Of a stretch of 64,000 nt of DNA, positions 18,113 through 26,681 are shown piece by piece (the first letter of the stretch is position 1; each line of letters opens with the position of its first letter). Position numbers and translations under genes: made by a program. Below the pieces are notes generated by a model that saw only the letters and a list, made by a program, of their open reading frames with translations, was not told where the DNA came from and ran no database searches. Source of the DNA: Streptomyces sp. CB01249 (GTDB lineage Bacteria; Actinomycetota; Actinomycetes; Streptomycetales; Streptomycetaceae); assembly GCF_001905735.1 (NCBI RefSeq), contig NZ_LISW01000006.1, positions 193,432-257,431 of the forward strand, given 5' to 3'.

Positions 18113-18475
18113 GTGCCCGAGAGGACCCCGGAAACCGACGTCATCGACTTCCGTGCGGCCGAGCAACTGCTCGCTGCGCGCGATCCCCGGGGCGCCGTGC
18201 GGCTGCTCGACTCGGTGATCGCCGCCCACCCCGAGAACACCGCCGCCCGGCTGCTGCGCGCCCGCGCCTTCTTCGCGGCGGCGCAACTGCGCCCCGCCGA
18301 GCTGGAATTCGAGCTGGTGCTGGAGCGCGAACCGGACAACGCCTTCGCGCACTTCGCCCTCGCCCGCACCTTCGAGCGCTCCGGCCACCCCGAGCGCGCC
18401 ACCCGCCACTTCCGGCTGGCGGCCGCGCTCGACCCGAAGCCGGAGTACCTGCGCGCCGCCCGCTTCGACAGCTAG
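18113..18475 (+). CDS. Tetratricopeptide repeat protein
   Basis: A small 120-residue cytoplasmic protein with helical TPR-like repeats: AVRLLDSVIAAHPENTAARLL, LEFELVLEREPDNAFAHFALA and HPERATRHFRLAAALDP. Such repeats mediate protein contacts; no partner can be named. The GTG start has AAGGA about 9 nt upstream. Its stop codon shares the sequence CTAG with the stop codon of the convergent small gene 18472-18765. Confidence 0.85.
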   Translation: MPERTPETDVIDFRAAEQLLAARDPRGAVRLLDSVIAAHPENTAARLLRARAFFAAAQLRPAELEFELVLEREPDNAFAHFALARTFERSGHPERATRHFRLAAALDPKPEYLRAARFDS

Positions 18476-18765
18476 GGCGCACCCGGCGGAGGGCCCTTGC
18501 CGCCGCGCGGGCCGTGGTCGGGGTCGTACGGCGGGATCGAGCGGCCCGGCTGGTAGTGCGCGCCCTGGCGCATCCGGTGCACGACCACGCACAGGTCCAC
18601 CAGGACCAGGACGAGCAGCACCCCGCAGACGGCGGCCCAGCCGGTGCGGCCGTTCACGGCGAAGGCCGTCACCCCGAAGACGGCCCAGGCCAGGCCCCAT
18701 AGACTCAGCCAGAGCCGCATCCGCAGCGGACTGCGGGCGGTCGTCGGTTCATTGCCGGTACGCAT
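18472..18765 (-). CDS. Small membrane protein, probably DUF6343-type
   Basis: A 97-residue protein with two hydrophobic segments (about residues 20-38 and 42-62) and a polar Gly/Pro-rich C-terminal tail. The start MRTGNEPTTARSPLRMRLWL resembles a family of small Streptomyces membrane proteins that I associate with DUF6343; the number is from memory and not certain. Function is unknown. A good ribosome site (GGGAGG) precedes the ATG. It is convergent with the TPR gene (4-bp overlap) and divergent from the ADP-ribosylglycohydrolase. Confidence 0.75.
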   Translation of the reverse strand: MRTGNEPTTARSPLRMRLWLSLWGLAWAVFGVTAFAVNGRTGWAAVCGVLLVLVLVDLCVVVHRMRQGAHYQPGRSIPPYDPDHGPRGGKGPPPGAP

Positions 18766-18833
18766 GGCATCGCCTCCCTACCAGCATGGACCCACGGCCG
18801 GACAGGTGCGGCGCGAGAGGGCGGGGGCCGACG

Positions 18834-19955
18834 GTGACCGGTACGACGACAGGGGCGGACCTCGCGATGCGCAGGTCCAAGGTGCGCGGGTGCCTGCTGG
18901 GCGGGGCAATCGGGGACGCCCTGGGCAACCCGGTCGAATTCCTGTCGCTCGCGGGCATCCGGCGCGCGCACGGCGAGCAGGGCGTACGCGGCATGACCCC
19001 GGACGACGAAGGGGTCGTCGGCCGGATCACGGACGACACCCAGATGACGCTGTTCACCGCCGAAGGGCTGATCCGGGCGCACTCCCGCGCCATGGCCAAG
19101 GGCATCGGCGGCGCCGAGACGGGCATCGTCAGGAACGCGTACCTGCGCTGGCTGGACACCCAGAACCACCCGGCGCCGCCCGCCGCCCCGGCCGAGCACC
19201 CCGTCCGCAACGGATGGCTCAGGCAGCAGCCCTGGCTCTACGCCCAGCGGGCCCCCGGGAACGCCTGCCTGAGCGGCCTCACCGCAAGCCACATCCCGGA
19301 CCCGAGGGGCCAGGTCGGTGAGCCCGGCCCGGTCAACACCGGCTCCAAGGGCTGCGGCACCGTCATGCGGTCCGCGCCCTTCGGCCTGACCGGCGAGGAC
19401 CCGGCCACCGGCTTCGGGCTCGCCGCCCGGTGCGCGCAGATCACCCACGGCCACCCCACCGGCGCCCTGGCGGCCGGGGCGCTCGCGGCGATCGTCGGAT
19501 ACCTCCTGGAGGGCGACTCGCTGCCCGGTGCCGTGCTGCGGGCCATGGACCTGCTCGCCCGGCACCGGGGCCACGAGGAGACCACCGCCGCCCTGCGCGC
19601 GGCCGTCGATCTGGCCGCGCGGGGCGGGCCGAGCGCAGAGAAGGTGGAGTCGCTGGGCCAGGGCTGGGTGGCGGAAGAGGCGCTGGCCATCGCGGTGTAC
19701 TGCGCGCTCGTCCTGCCCCGCGCGGACCAGGTCGCCGAGGCCCTGCTGCTCTCGGTCAACCACTCCGGCGACAGCGACTCCACCGGCGCGGTCTGCGGCA
19801 ACCTGCTGGGCGCCCACCACGGCGACACCCGCCTCCCTCCGCACTGGCTGGTGCTGACGGAGGGACGCGGGGTGATCGCCGAGGTGGCCGACGACCTGTG
19901 CCTGGAGTTCGCGCACGCCGTCGAGTGGCCGCAGGACCGCTACCCGGGCTGCTGA
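18834..19955 (+). CDS. ADP-ribosylglycohydrolase family protein
   Basis: A hydrolase of about 373 residues that would remove ADP-ribose from modified macromolecules or small molecules. RGCLLGGAIGDALGNPVE (N-terminal) and DDTQMTLFTAEGL carry the acidic and polar residues of one magnesium site; NHSGDSDSTGAVCGNLLGA near the C-terminus gives the second cluster, the DraG/ARH signature. GTG at 18834 is preferred because homologues have a short leader before RSKVRGCLLGG; ATG at 18786 or 18867 is also possible. It ends one base before the convergent phosphatase gene. The target of this enzyme is unknown. Confidence 0.88.
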   Translation: MTGTTTGADLAMRRSKVRGCLLGGAIGDALGNPVEFLSLAGIRRAHGEQGVRGMTPDDEGVVGRITDDTQMTLFTAEGLIRAHSRAMAKGIGGAETGIVRNAYLRWLDTQNHPAPPAAPAEHPVRNGWLRQQPWLYAQRAPGNACLSGLTASHIPDPRGQVGEPGPVNTGSKGCGTVMRSAPFGLTGEDPATGFGLAARCAQITHGHPTGALAAGALAAIVGYLLEGDSLPGAVLRAMDLLARHRGHEETTAALRAAVDLAARGGPSAEKVESLGQGWVAEEALAIAVYCALVLPRADQVAEALLLSVNHSGDSDSTGAVCGNLLGAHHGDTRLPPHWLVLTEGRGVIAEVADDLCLEFAHAVEWPQDRYPGC

Positions 19956-19956
19956 G

Positions 19957-21039
19957 TCAGTCGGTCAGCAGCTTCGCCCGCAGCGCCGCCACGGTCGCCC
20001 CGTCGAGCTTCAGCCCCTCACGTACGTACGTGTCGAAGTCGCCGTAGATCTGGTCCACCTCGGCGTACGCGGCGCGCAGCCAGCTCAGCTCCACGGCCTT
20101 CGGGTCGCCGGTGTACTGGTTGCTGGCCAGGAAGTCCGCCTCGACCGTGGCCCGGGGGACGCCGAGCAGGGTGAGCAGGACGGCCGTGCCCCAGCCGGTG
20201 CGGTCCTTGCCCGCGCTGCAGTGGAAGACCGTGGCGCCGGAGGTGTTGGAGGCGACGGCCGTGACGAGGTCGTGGAAGGCGTAGTCCGCGCCCACGAAGT
20301 TGACCATGAACGGGTAGCCGATGGACTGGCCGAGGTCCGAGGAGCCGGAGAAGAGCCCGGCGGCGATGGCCTCCGCCAGGGTCATCAGGGCCGAGTCGTG
20401 GAAGCGGATGCCGTGGGCGAGCGAGACGACGTCCGCGACCTGGTAGCGCACCCCGGCGGGCAGCCGGTCCGGGTCGTCGTGGCGCTCCTGGGCGTTGCGC
20501 AGGTCCACGTCGAGCGTGAGTTTCTGGGAGACCAGCCGCTGCTGGTCGGCGTCGGTGAGGCCGCTCAGCTTGTTGGAGCGGTAGACCAGGCCCGGCCGCA
20601 CCCAGTGCCCGTCCGTGGTGCGGTAGCCGCCGATGTCCCGGAAGTTGCGGGCGGAGGCCAGGCCGAGCGAGCGGTCGGCGACGACGAGCGGGCTGCCGCT
20701 GTCCGGGACCAGCCGGAAGTACCAGCGCCCGGCCTCCGGGAGCGTGCCCGGGGCGACGGTCAGCGAGCCGGTGCCGGGGGCGGTGCCGAGTGCGGTGCCG
20801 GTGGTGGCGTCGGGCGAGGTGACGGCGGTGACGGTCACCGATCCGGCGGGGGAGGCCCAGGACAGGGTGTGGCCGCCGTCGGCGGTGCGGGTGGCGGTGG
20901 CCGCCGTGAACGGGACGGCGGACTGCGCGGCGGCGGCCGAAGCGGTCGCGGGCGGTGCGGCGAGGGCGGCCGGGGCCATGACCGTACCGGTGAGAAGGGC
21001 GGTGGCGAGGACGGCTCCGGCGATGCGGTGCGTACGCAT
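19957..21039 (-). CDS. Secreted protein-tyrosine phosphatase-like protein
   Basis: A 360-residue exported phosphatase. A signal peptide covers about residues 1-30 (MRTHRIAGAVLATALLTG...). A beta-rich N-terminal extension (about 40-125) precedes the phosphatase domain, which begins SARNFRDIGGYRTTDGHWV, a hallmark of the bacterial Y_phosphatase3 group. The catalytic P-loop is HCSAGKDRTGWG (Cys near residue 274). It is the third gene of a minus-strand operon of secreted hydrolases (SGNH hydrolase, esterase-like protein, this gene), 38 nt after the previous stop. Being outside the cell it may act on lipid or sugar phosphates rather than phosphotyrosine. Confidence 0.88.
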   Translation of the reverse strand: MRTHRIAGAVLATALLTGTVMAPAALAAPPATASAAAAQSAVPFTAATATRTADGGHTLSWASPAGSVTVTAVTSPDATTGTALGTAPGTGSLTVAPGTLPEAGRWYFRLVPDSGSPLVVADRSLGLASARNFRDIGGYRTTDGHWVRPGLVYRSNKLSGLTDADQQRLVSQKLTLDVDLRNAQERHDDPDRLPAGVRYQVADVVSLAHGIRFHDSALMTLAEAIAAGLFSGSSDLGQSIGYPFMVNFVGADYAFHDLVTAVASNTSGATVFHCSAGKDRTGWGTAVLLTLLGVPRATVEADFLASNQYTGDPKAVELSWLRAAYAEVDQIYGDFDTYVREGLKLDGATVAALRAKLLTD

Positions 21040-21077
21040 GGTGCTCCTTGTCGTGACCCTGCGGGGCAGGGGAGGCG

Positions 21078-23069
21078 TCAGGAGGTCGGGGTGGCGGTGC
21101 ACGGGGTGGTGCCGCAGACATTGATGACCCGGCCGGTGGTCAGGAAGGTGGCCTTCTGCTGACGTGCGGCGGACGAGTTGCGGGGATCTTCGTGCGGGTC
21201 GTGCCCGTACGCCGGTCCGGCGGGCGGGGTGTTGGTCACCGGGGGCGTGGGCGTACCGCTGTCCCACACGGTCATCGCCGAGCCCCGGTAGGGCAGTTGG
21301 TGCGGGCCGATGCGCCGGATGCCCCAGTACGGGACGGCGTCCGGGCTGCGGCCCGGGGCGAGCGCGGGGGTGAGCAGCCGGGCGCCGATGGTGCGCGCCT
21401 CCACGTCGGCCGCCGCGTTCGCGACCTGGTGGTCGCCGTACGCGAGGTGCATCAGGATCTGGTGGCGGTCGGTGAGGTGGTTGGCGTACGCGTCGGTCTC
21501 GCCCCGGTCCCAGACCATCTGGAAGAGCTGGAGGACCAGTTGCTGGTGCAGCTTGTCCGGGTAGGCGGCGTCCAGGACCTGCTGGAACGGGGCGAAGTCG
21601 GCGCTGCGGTTGAGCAGCAGGCCGTAGTTCATGCCGGTGACGCCGAGCACCCCGCGCCGGATGTCGGTGGAGGCGGCGACGAGCGCACCGCCGAGGATGC
21701 CGCCCTGGCTGTTCCCGTCGTACGCGAGTCCGTGCCGGGTGTCCACGAGCGGGCGCCCGTCGGCGGTGCGGAACGCCGGGTCGGTGGTCAGGCCCTGGGC
21801 GTGGATCAGGGCGCGGCCGAGGAACAGGGCGTTCAGCATGCCCTGTTCGCTGCGCTCGGGGACGGCCGGGAAGAGGCTCGGATCGGCGAGCGCGGCGACC
21901 ACGACGGGGATGTCGTCCTTGGCCATGCCGATCCAGTCCGTCGCGCAGAACGTGAAGTCGTGCTCGGCGGCCATGTCCCGGACGTTGCCCGCGCCGACCT
22001 CGTTGCGTGAGCCGAGCAGCCCGTGCCCGTACAGCGAGGGGTGCGACGGGCTGCGGAAGGCGGCGCGCGGGATCTCGCAGCGGAACGCGGCGGTCTGGGC
22101 GCTGCCCGGGAGCGCGCGCGGGGTGCCGTTCCGGTCGCGGTTCAGCACCGCGCCGGGCGGCCCGCCGGGCGCGTCCAGATAGCCCGGGACGGTGATCTCG
22201 CCGGTGACCTCCCGGGCGATCCGGGCGTCCTGCTCCTGGGTGAAGTCGGTGACCCCGGTGACCGTGAAGGCGGGCGAGCGGTCGCCGAGCCTGCGGAACG
22301 CGTCGTCGCGGATCGTGAACAGGTCGCCGGTGAGGCTGCGCGTCGAGGCGACCGTGAAGTCCCAGGCGAGGTGGAGCCCCTGGGAGGAGACGCCCGCCCG
22401 GCGCAGCGCGGACAGCGCGGGCCGCAGCCGGTCCTGGCGGGCGCGCAGCGGATCGTGGGCGGGCAGCCGCTTCCCGGCGACGGCGGCGAAGGGGGCGGCG
22501 GCCGGAATCGTACGGCCCGACCCGTCCTTGAGGTGGCGCAGCGCCACGGCGTAGTGGTGGCCGTCCTCGAAGTTGCGGGCCGGGTGGATCAGCAGGGCCC
22601 GGCGCGCGGGGTCGGTGGCGTTGCTGTCCGGCTCGGCCCAGTACGGCCACCGCTCACCGGTCGTGGTGTCGAGCAGGACGAGGGGCGCGTCCCGGTCCAG
22701 GGAGCGGCCGATGTCGGTGAGCGGGGCCGCGCCGGTCCGGGCCAGGTCGAGCCCCGGGACCTGGGCGATCAGTGTGGAGCCGGGGGAGAAGCCGTCGGAC
22801 CGGTTCCAGGCGGCCGGGTCGACGGCCTGCCCGGTCGCGGGCCGGGGCAGCACCGAGGCGTCGAAGGCCACCCGGCGGCCCGTGTCGGTGCGCGGGTCCG
22901 GCCGGGTGTACCAGTCGTTGGGGAACGGCAGCAGGCACTCGGCGGGTGCCAGCGGGTCGCAGCTCCGCGCCGGGGAGGGGTCCGCCGGGGCCGCTTGGGC
23001 GGGCGGGGCGAGGAGCGCGGCCGTGCCGAGCGCCACCGCGAGCAGTCCGGCGAGCATCCGCTGCCGCAC
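21078..23069 (-). CDS. Secreted alpha/beta-hydrolase-like protein of unknown specificity
   Basis: A 663-residue secreted protein. A signal peptide ending near AQA (about residue 27) is followed by CDPLAPAECLLPFPNDWYT, a region seen in a family of large extracellular proteins from actinobacteria. The segment YDGNSQGGILGGALVA has a GxSxG-type nucleophile elbow (GNSQG, Ser near residue 454), so a serine esterase or lipase activity is plausible; LYGHGLLGSRNE and THRHQ/HLAYGDHQ-like His segments could supply other active-site residues. I do not recognise an experimentally named family. It begins 3 nt after the SGNH hydrolase stop, implying translational coupling. Confidence 0.75.
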   Translation of the reverse strand: MRQRMLAGLLAVALGTAALLAPPAQAAPADPSPARSCDPLAPAECLLPFPNDWYTRPDPRTDTGRRVAFDASVLPRPATGQAVDPAAWNRSDGFSPGSTLIAQVPGLDLARTGAAPLTDIGRSLDRDAPLVLLDTTTGERWPYWAEPDSNATDPARRALLIHPARNFEDGHHYAVALRHLKDGSGRTIPAAAPFAAVAGKRLPAHDPLRARQDRLRPALSALRRAGVSSQGLHLAWDFTVASTRSLTGDLFTIRDDAFRRLGDRSPAFTVTGVTDFTQEQDARIAREVTGEITVPGYLDAPGGPPGAVLNRDRNGTPRALPGSAQTAAFRCEIPRAAFRSPSHPSLYGHGLLGSRNEVGAGNVRDMAAEHDFTFCATDWIGMAKDDIPVVVAALADPSLFPAVPERSEQGMLNALFLGRALIHAQGLTTDPAFRTADGRPLVDTRHGLAYDGNSQGGILGGALVAASTDIRRGVLGVTGMNYGLLLNRSADFAPFQQVLDAAYPDKLHQQLVLQLFQMVWDRGETDAYANHLTDRHQILMHLAYGDHQVANAAADVEARTIGARLLTPALAPGRSPDAVPYWGIRRIGPHQLPYRGSAMTVWDSGTPTPPVTNTPPAGPAYGHDPHEDPRNSSAARQQKATFLTTGRVINVCGTTPCTATPTS

Positions 23070-23072
23070 GGC

Positions 23073-23975
23073 TCAGCTCCCCTGGAGGTGGGCGCCGATG
23101 ATGCGCGCGTAGGCGGCCTCGCCCCGCTGGTTCGGGTGCAGCGGGGCGGCCGACGCGGTCGGCACGTATCCCTCGACCCACTTGTCGGACGGGGCCTGGC
23201 AGGCGTCGTGGCCCTTGCTCGGCGTGGCGACGTCGATGTACTCGGCGCCGTGCGCGGCGCTCTGCTCGGCGATCACCGCGTTCATCCGGTTGACGCTGCC
23301 CTGGAGGAAGTCCGCGTCGACCGGCAGCACCGGCTGCAAGGGCCAGCAGCCGCCCGGCTTGATGTAGAGCCCGTAGCCCGTCACGAGGACCCTGGCCTGC
23401 GGCGAGCGCTGGTGGATTCCGTCCAGTACGGCTCCGAGGCGCGGCGCGAAGGCGTCGATCCGCTGCGCCACCTGGTCGACCCCGCCCTCGGTCAGCTTCT
23501 CCTTGCACGGGGTCGCGGTCGGGTCGAGCTGCATGCAGTCCTGCGCGATGCCGACGAGCCCGGCGTCGTTGCCGCCGATGGTGAGGGTCACCAGGTCGGT
23601 GTCGGCGCGCAGCGCGTCGAACTGGGGCGCCGCCGAGCCCATCGGCACGTCGAGCAGCGACAGCGACTGCTTCTCCGTCATGTGCTTGGACTGCGCCCCG
23701 CTGCACGTGACGTCGCGCAGCGAGGCACCGATGCTCGCCGCCAGCTCGTGCGCGTAGTTGTGGGTGGAACGGCCGCAGGCCAGCGGTCCGGTGATGCCCG
23801 GGATGAGCGGGCCCGAGGCCATCGAGTCGCCGAGGGCCACGTACTGCACGGGGTCGTCGGCGCTCGCCGCCCAGGCGCCGGAGGCGGTGGTGCCCACGGC
23901 CAGGGAGGCCAGGGCGGCGGCGGTGGCGGCTCCTCTGACCGTACGACAGAACGTCTTGTTCCGGGACGAGTTCAT
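23073..23975 (-). CDS. Secreted SGNH/GDSL hydrolase
   Basis: A 300-residue extracellular esterase/lipase of the SGNH fold, similar to Streptomyces secreted lipases. Signal peptide spans about residues 1-38. Block I is VQYVALGDSMASGP (nucleophile Ser near 51), block III is TIGGNDAGLVG, and the C-terminal block V contains PLHPNQRGEAAYAR with the catalytic His. Several cysteines probably form disulfides. The ATG has GGAGG 7 nt upstream. It is the first gene of a three-gene operon with the esterase-like and phosphatase genes, and is divergent from the PucR-type regulator. Confidence 0.92.
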   Translation of the reverse strand: MNSSRNKTFCRTVRGAATAAALASLAVGTTASGAWAASADDPVQYVALGDSMASGPLIPGITGPLACGRSTHNYAHELAASIGASLRDVTCSGAQSKHMTEKQSLSLLDVPMGSAAPQFDALRADTDLVTLTIGGNDAGLVGIAQDCMQLDPTATPCKEKLTEGGVDQVAQRIDAFAPRLGAVLDGIHQRSPQARVLVTGYGLYIKPGGCWPLQPVLPVDADFLQGSVNRMNAVIAEQSAAHGAEYIDVATPSKGHDACQAPSDKWVEGYVPTASAAPLHPNQRGEAAYARIIGAHLQGS

Positions 23976-24087
23976 GACGACCTCCGGTGCGCTATGAGTG
24001 GGGGCATGGCGGGTGTCGCCGGTCATCATGCAGACTCGAACGCCGTCGTTTAACTGGTGGGTAACGCAGACTTCGCCGGGGGCTTTT

Positions 24088-25344
24088 GTGACGCGTGACA
24101 AAGAACGGGCCGCAGGGCAGCGGCCGTTGGCCATCGCCGGACGTCCGGTGGCGGTACGGTTACGGGCCCGCGTCCCCGCCCTGACCACCCGGGTGGTCGC
24201 CCGTCTTCTCAGTGACCTCCCGGTCTACGCGGAGCTGCCGCACGAGGAGATCGCGGGCGACATCGCGGACATCGTCCAGCACAATCTGCGGCTCTTCGCG
24301 GACGTCCTCGAACACCGCAGGGCCGCCACCGACGGCGAACTCGCCCAGCAGCGCGACTCGGCGGCCCAGCGCGCCGAGGAGGGCGTGCCGCTGGACGCCA
24401 TCCTCACCGCCTACCAGGTCGGCGTCGCGATGTGCTGGGAGGAGACCGCGCAGGACGCCGGGCCCGGGGACCTGCCCGCCGTGCTGGAGATCATGGACCG
24501 CATCCTCGTCCTCCAGCAGCAGCTGACCTCCGCGGTGAGCGGCGCCTATCTGGAGGCCCGGCAGATCCTGGACAGCCAGGAGCACGGCGGCCGGCACGCC
24601 CTGATGGCCGCGCTGCTGACCGGTGAGGACCTGGACGGCTTCACCCGCCGCACCGGCCTGCGCCCGGCCGCCCGCTATCTGACGATGACGCTCGCGCTGG
24701 CCCCGCACCCGGACGAGACGGGGGCGGGACCGGCGCGGGGGGCGGGTGCGGGCGTGGCCGCCCGGCGGAAGATACGGCGCATCCGGACGACCCTCGACCG
24801 GTTCGCCGGGACGCCCGCGCTGACCGCCCTGGACGCGTCCGGCGGGACCGTGCTGCTGCCCGTCGCGGAGCCGCCGCGGTGGGACGGGCCCGGCGGGCTG
24901 TGCGACCTGATCGCCGAGGCGACCCGGGCGGCGGGGGTACCCGTCACGGCCGCCGCCGAGACCGCCGCGCCGGACGGGGTGCCCGCGGCGGTGGCCCGTA
25001 ACGGGGAGATCGTGGACCTGGTGGCCCGGACCGGCCGGGCCCCCGGCCTCTACCGGCTGGCCGATGTGCTCCTGGAGTACCAGCTGAGCAGGCCCAGCGA
25101 GGCGCTGCGCGGGCTCGCGGGGCTGCTGAGCCCGCTGGACGCCAAGCCGGAGCTGCTGCACACGCTGGAGACGTACCTCGCACACGGCCTCGACCGCCGG
25201 GCCGCGGCGGCGGCGCTGCACGTCCACCCCAACACCGTCGACTACCGCATCCGCCGCATCGACCGCCTCACCGGCCTCTCCCCGGCCCGCCCCGCCGACC
25301 TCCAGCACCTGAGCGCCGCCCTCGTCGCGCGCCGCTCCGTGTGA
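24088..25344 (+). CDS. PucR family transcriptional regulator
   Basis: A 418-residue regulator. The N-terminal 170 residues are helical (ALTTRVVARLLSDLPVYAEL...), the middle carries a GGDEF-like/CdaR domain, and the C-terminus has the PucR helix-turn-helix LETYLAHGLDRRAAAAALHV followed by HPNTVDYRIRRIDRLTG. The GTG at 24088 is preferred over the longer frame start because the family usually begins close to this point and a GGGGGC precedes it. It is divergent from the secreted hydrolase operon (112 bp between starts) and may control it; this is an inference from position. Confidence 0.88.
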   Translation: MTRDKERAAGQRPLAIAGRPVAVRLRARVPALTTRVVARLLSDLPVYAELPHEEIAGDIADIVQHNLRLFADVLEHRRAATDGELAQQRDSAAQRAEEGVPLDAILTAYQVGVAMCWEETAQDAGPGDLPAVLEIMDRILVLQQQLTSAVSGAYLEARQILDSQEHGGRHALMAALLTGEDLDGFTRRTGLRPAARYLTMTLALAPHPDETGAGPARGAGAGVAARRKIRRIRTTLDRFAGTPALTALDASGGTVLLPVAEPPRWDGPGGLCDLIAEATRAAGVPVTAAAETAAPDGVPAAVARNGEIVDLVARTGRAPGLYRLADVLLEYQLSRPSEALRGLAGLLSPLDAKPELLHTLETYLAHGLDRRAAAAALHVHPNTVDYRIRRIDRLTGLSPARPADLQHLSAALVARRSV

Positions 25345-25378
25345 GGAGCGGGAACGAGCGCCCCCGTACGGTCGTTCG

Positions 25379-26080
25379 GTGGGTATGAGCGGACAACTGG
25401 TGCGTGAGGGTTACTCAGGGGCCGGGCCGGGCGCGATCACCCCGGACGGCTGCGCGGTCGAGCTGTACACCCGGCTGCCCGTGGGCGACGAACCGGACGT
25501 GATCGAGGCGGCCGTCCCCGCCGGTGCGCACATCCTGGAACTGGGCTGCGGGGTGGGCCGGGTGACGCATCCGCTGATCGAGCGCGGCTTCCGGATCACG
25601 GCGGTGGACGAGTCCCCGCAGATGCTGGAGCGGGTGCGCGGCGCGCGGACGGTGTGCTCCCCGATCGAGTCCCTGGACCTCGGCGAGGAGACCTTCGACG
25701 TCGTCATGCTCGCCTCGTTCCTCGTCCACGCGGGCGACCCCGGGGTGCGCGACGGGCTGCTGCGGACCTGCCGCCGTTACGTACGCGACGGGGGCGTGGT
25801 GCTCCTCCAGCGCGAGGGGGCGGACTACCACGGCGGGCTCCCGCGCGAGCGCGTCGACCCCGCCGGTCACACCGTGCGCATCGTCTCCTCGGAGCCGGTC
25901 GGCGACGGGGTGCGCTCGGTGCGCGCGGAGTACGAGTTCGCCGACGCCCGGTGGACGCAGACCTTCCGGTCCCGGCCGCTGACGGAGGAGGAGTTCGAAG
26001 GGCACTTGGGCGCGGCCGGGCTGAAGGTGGACCGCTGTCTCACGGACGACGGCGTCTGGGTGCGGGCCGTGCCGGTGTAG
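25379..26080 (+). CDS. Class I SAM-dependent methyltransferase
   Basis: A 233-residue methyltransferase. Motif I is HILELGCGVGRVTHPLI (about residues 50-66), ITAVDESPQML is motif II and EETFDVVMLASFLVHAGDP gives motif IV and its flank. The substrate is unknown. The GTG start at 25379 is supported by TACGGT (25367-25372) ending 6 nt upstream, the leaderless spacing seen at several genes here; an ATG two codons later is an alternative. Confidence 0.85.
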   Translation: MGMSGQLVREGYSGAGPGAITPDGCAVELYTRLPVGDEPDVIEAAVPAGAHILELGCGVGRVTHPLIERGFRITAVDESPQMLERVRGARTVCSPIESLDLGEETFDVVMLASFLVHAGDPGVRDGLLRTCRRYVRDGGVVLLQREGADYHGGLPRERVDPAGHTVRIVSSEPVGDGVRSVRAEYEFADARWTQTFRSRPLTEEEFEGHLGAAGLKVDRCLTDDGVWVRAVPV

Positions 26081-26095
26081 CGGCCGCCCGGGCGG

Positions 26096-26443
26096 TCAGT
26101 GGATGGTGCTGAAGCTGCGCCAGGGGCGCGCGTTCGGCGCGTTGACGTCCGAGAACGTCGTGGCGACGTACGTCGTGCCCTTGCCGGTGCAGTCGGTCGT
26201 CCGGTACAGCACGATGTCGACCAGCGTCTCGTTGGCCACCGCCTTCGCGCCCGCCGGGGCGAGCCGGTGGCAGCCCTTGACCGAGGGGCTGTTCACCTCG
26301 ACCACGGCGTCCCGCTCGGTGGTGTAGATGACCGGGCCGACCGCGGTCCGGCCGAGGCCCGAACAGCCTGCGACGGTGAGGGTCAGGAACACGGCCTGGG
26401 CGGCGATGCCGAGCCGGCGGCGTCGGCGGTCGATCACGGGCAT
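26096..26443 (-). CDS. Small putative lipoprotein
   Basis: A 115-residue exported protein. Arg-rich N-terminus, hydrophobic stretch and lipobox VAGC (Cys near residue 27) indicate a lipoprotein. The mature part contains two cysteines (KGCHRL and TTDCTGKG) that may form a disulfide. No family is recognised; related small secreted proteins are common in Streptomyces. GAGGA lies about 7 nt before the ATG. It is convergent with the methyltransferase 25379-26080 and divergent from the SPFH gene. Confidence 0.72.
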   Translation of the reverse strand: MPVIDRRRRRLGIAAQAVFLTLTVAGCSGLGRTAVGPVIYTTERDAVVEVNSPSVKGCHRLAPAGAKAVANETLVDIVLYRTTDCTGKGTTYVATTFSDVNAPNARPWRSFSTIH

Positions 26444-26681
26444 GGGCGGATCCTCGTCTGTCTCGTCACCACGCACACCGCGGGTGTACGTGCCGGTGCC
26501 GCTCACCCTGCCCGCTTCCCCGGGCCCCGGCATCCGGGAAGCGGCCGGGCGGGGGAGCACGACCGCACCCGGCGTACCCGCGGACGCTCGACCCCGAGCG
26601 GAACCGGGCATACCGTGGTATTAGCGCACGAATGAGGTGCGAGGCCGAGAGCCGGGGATGTCCGGCTGGCAGGGGGCCGTC

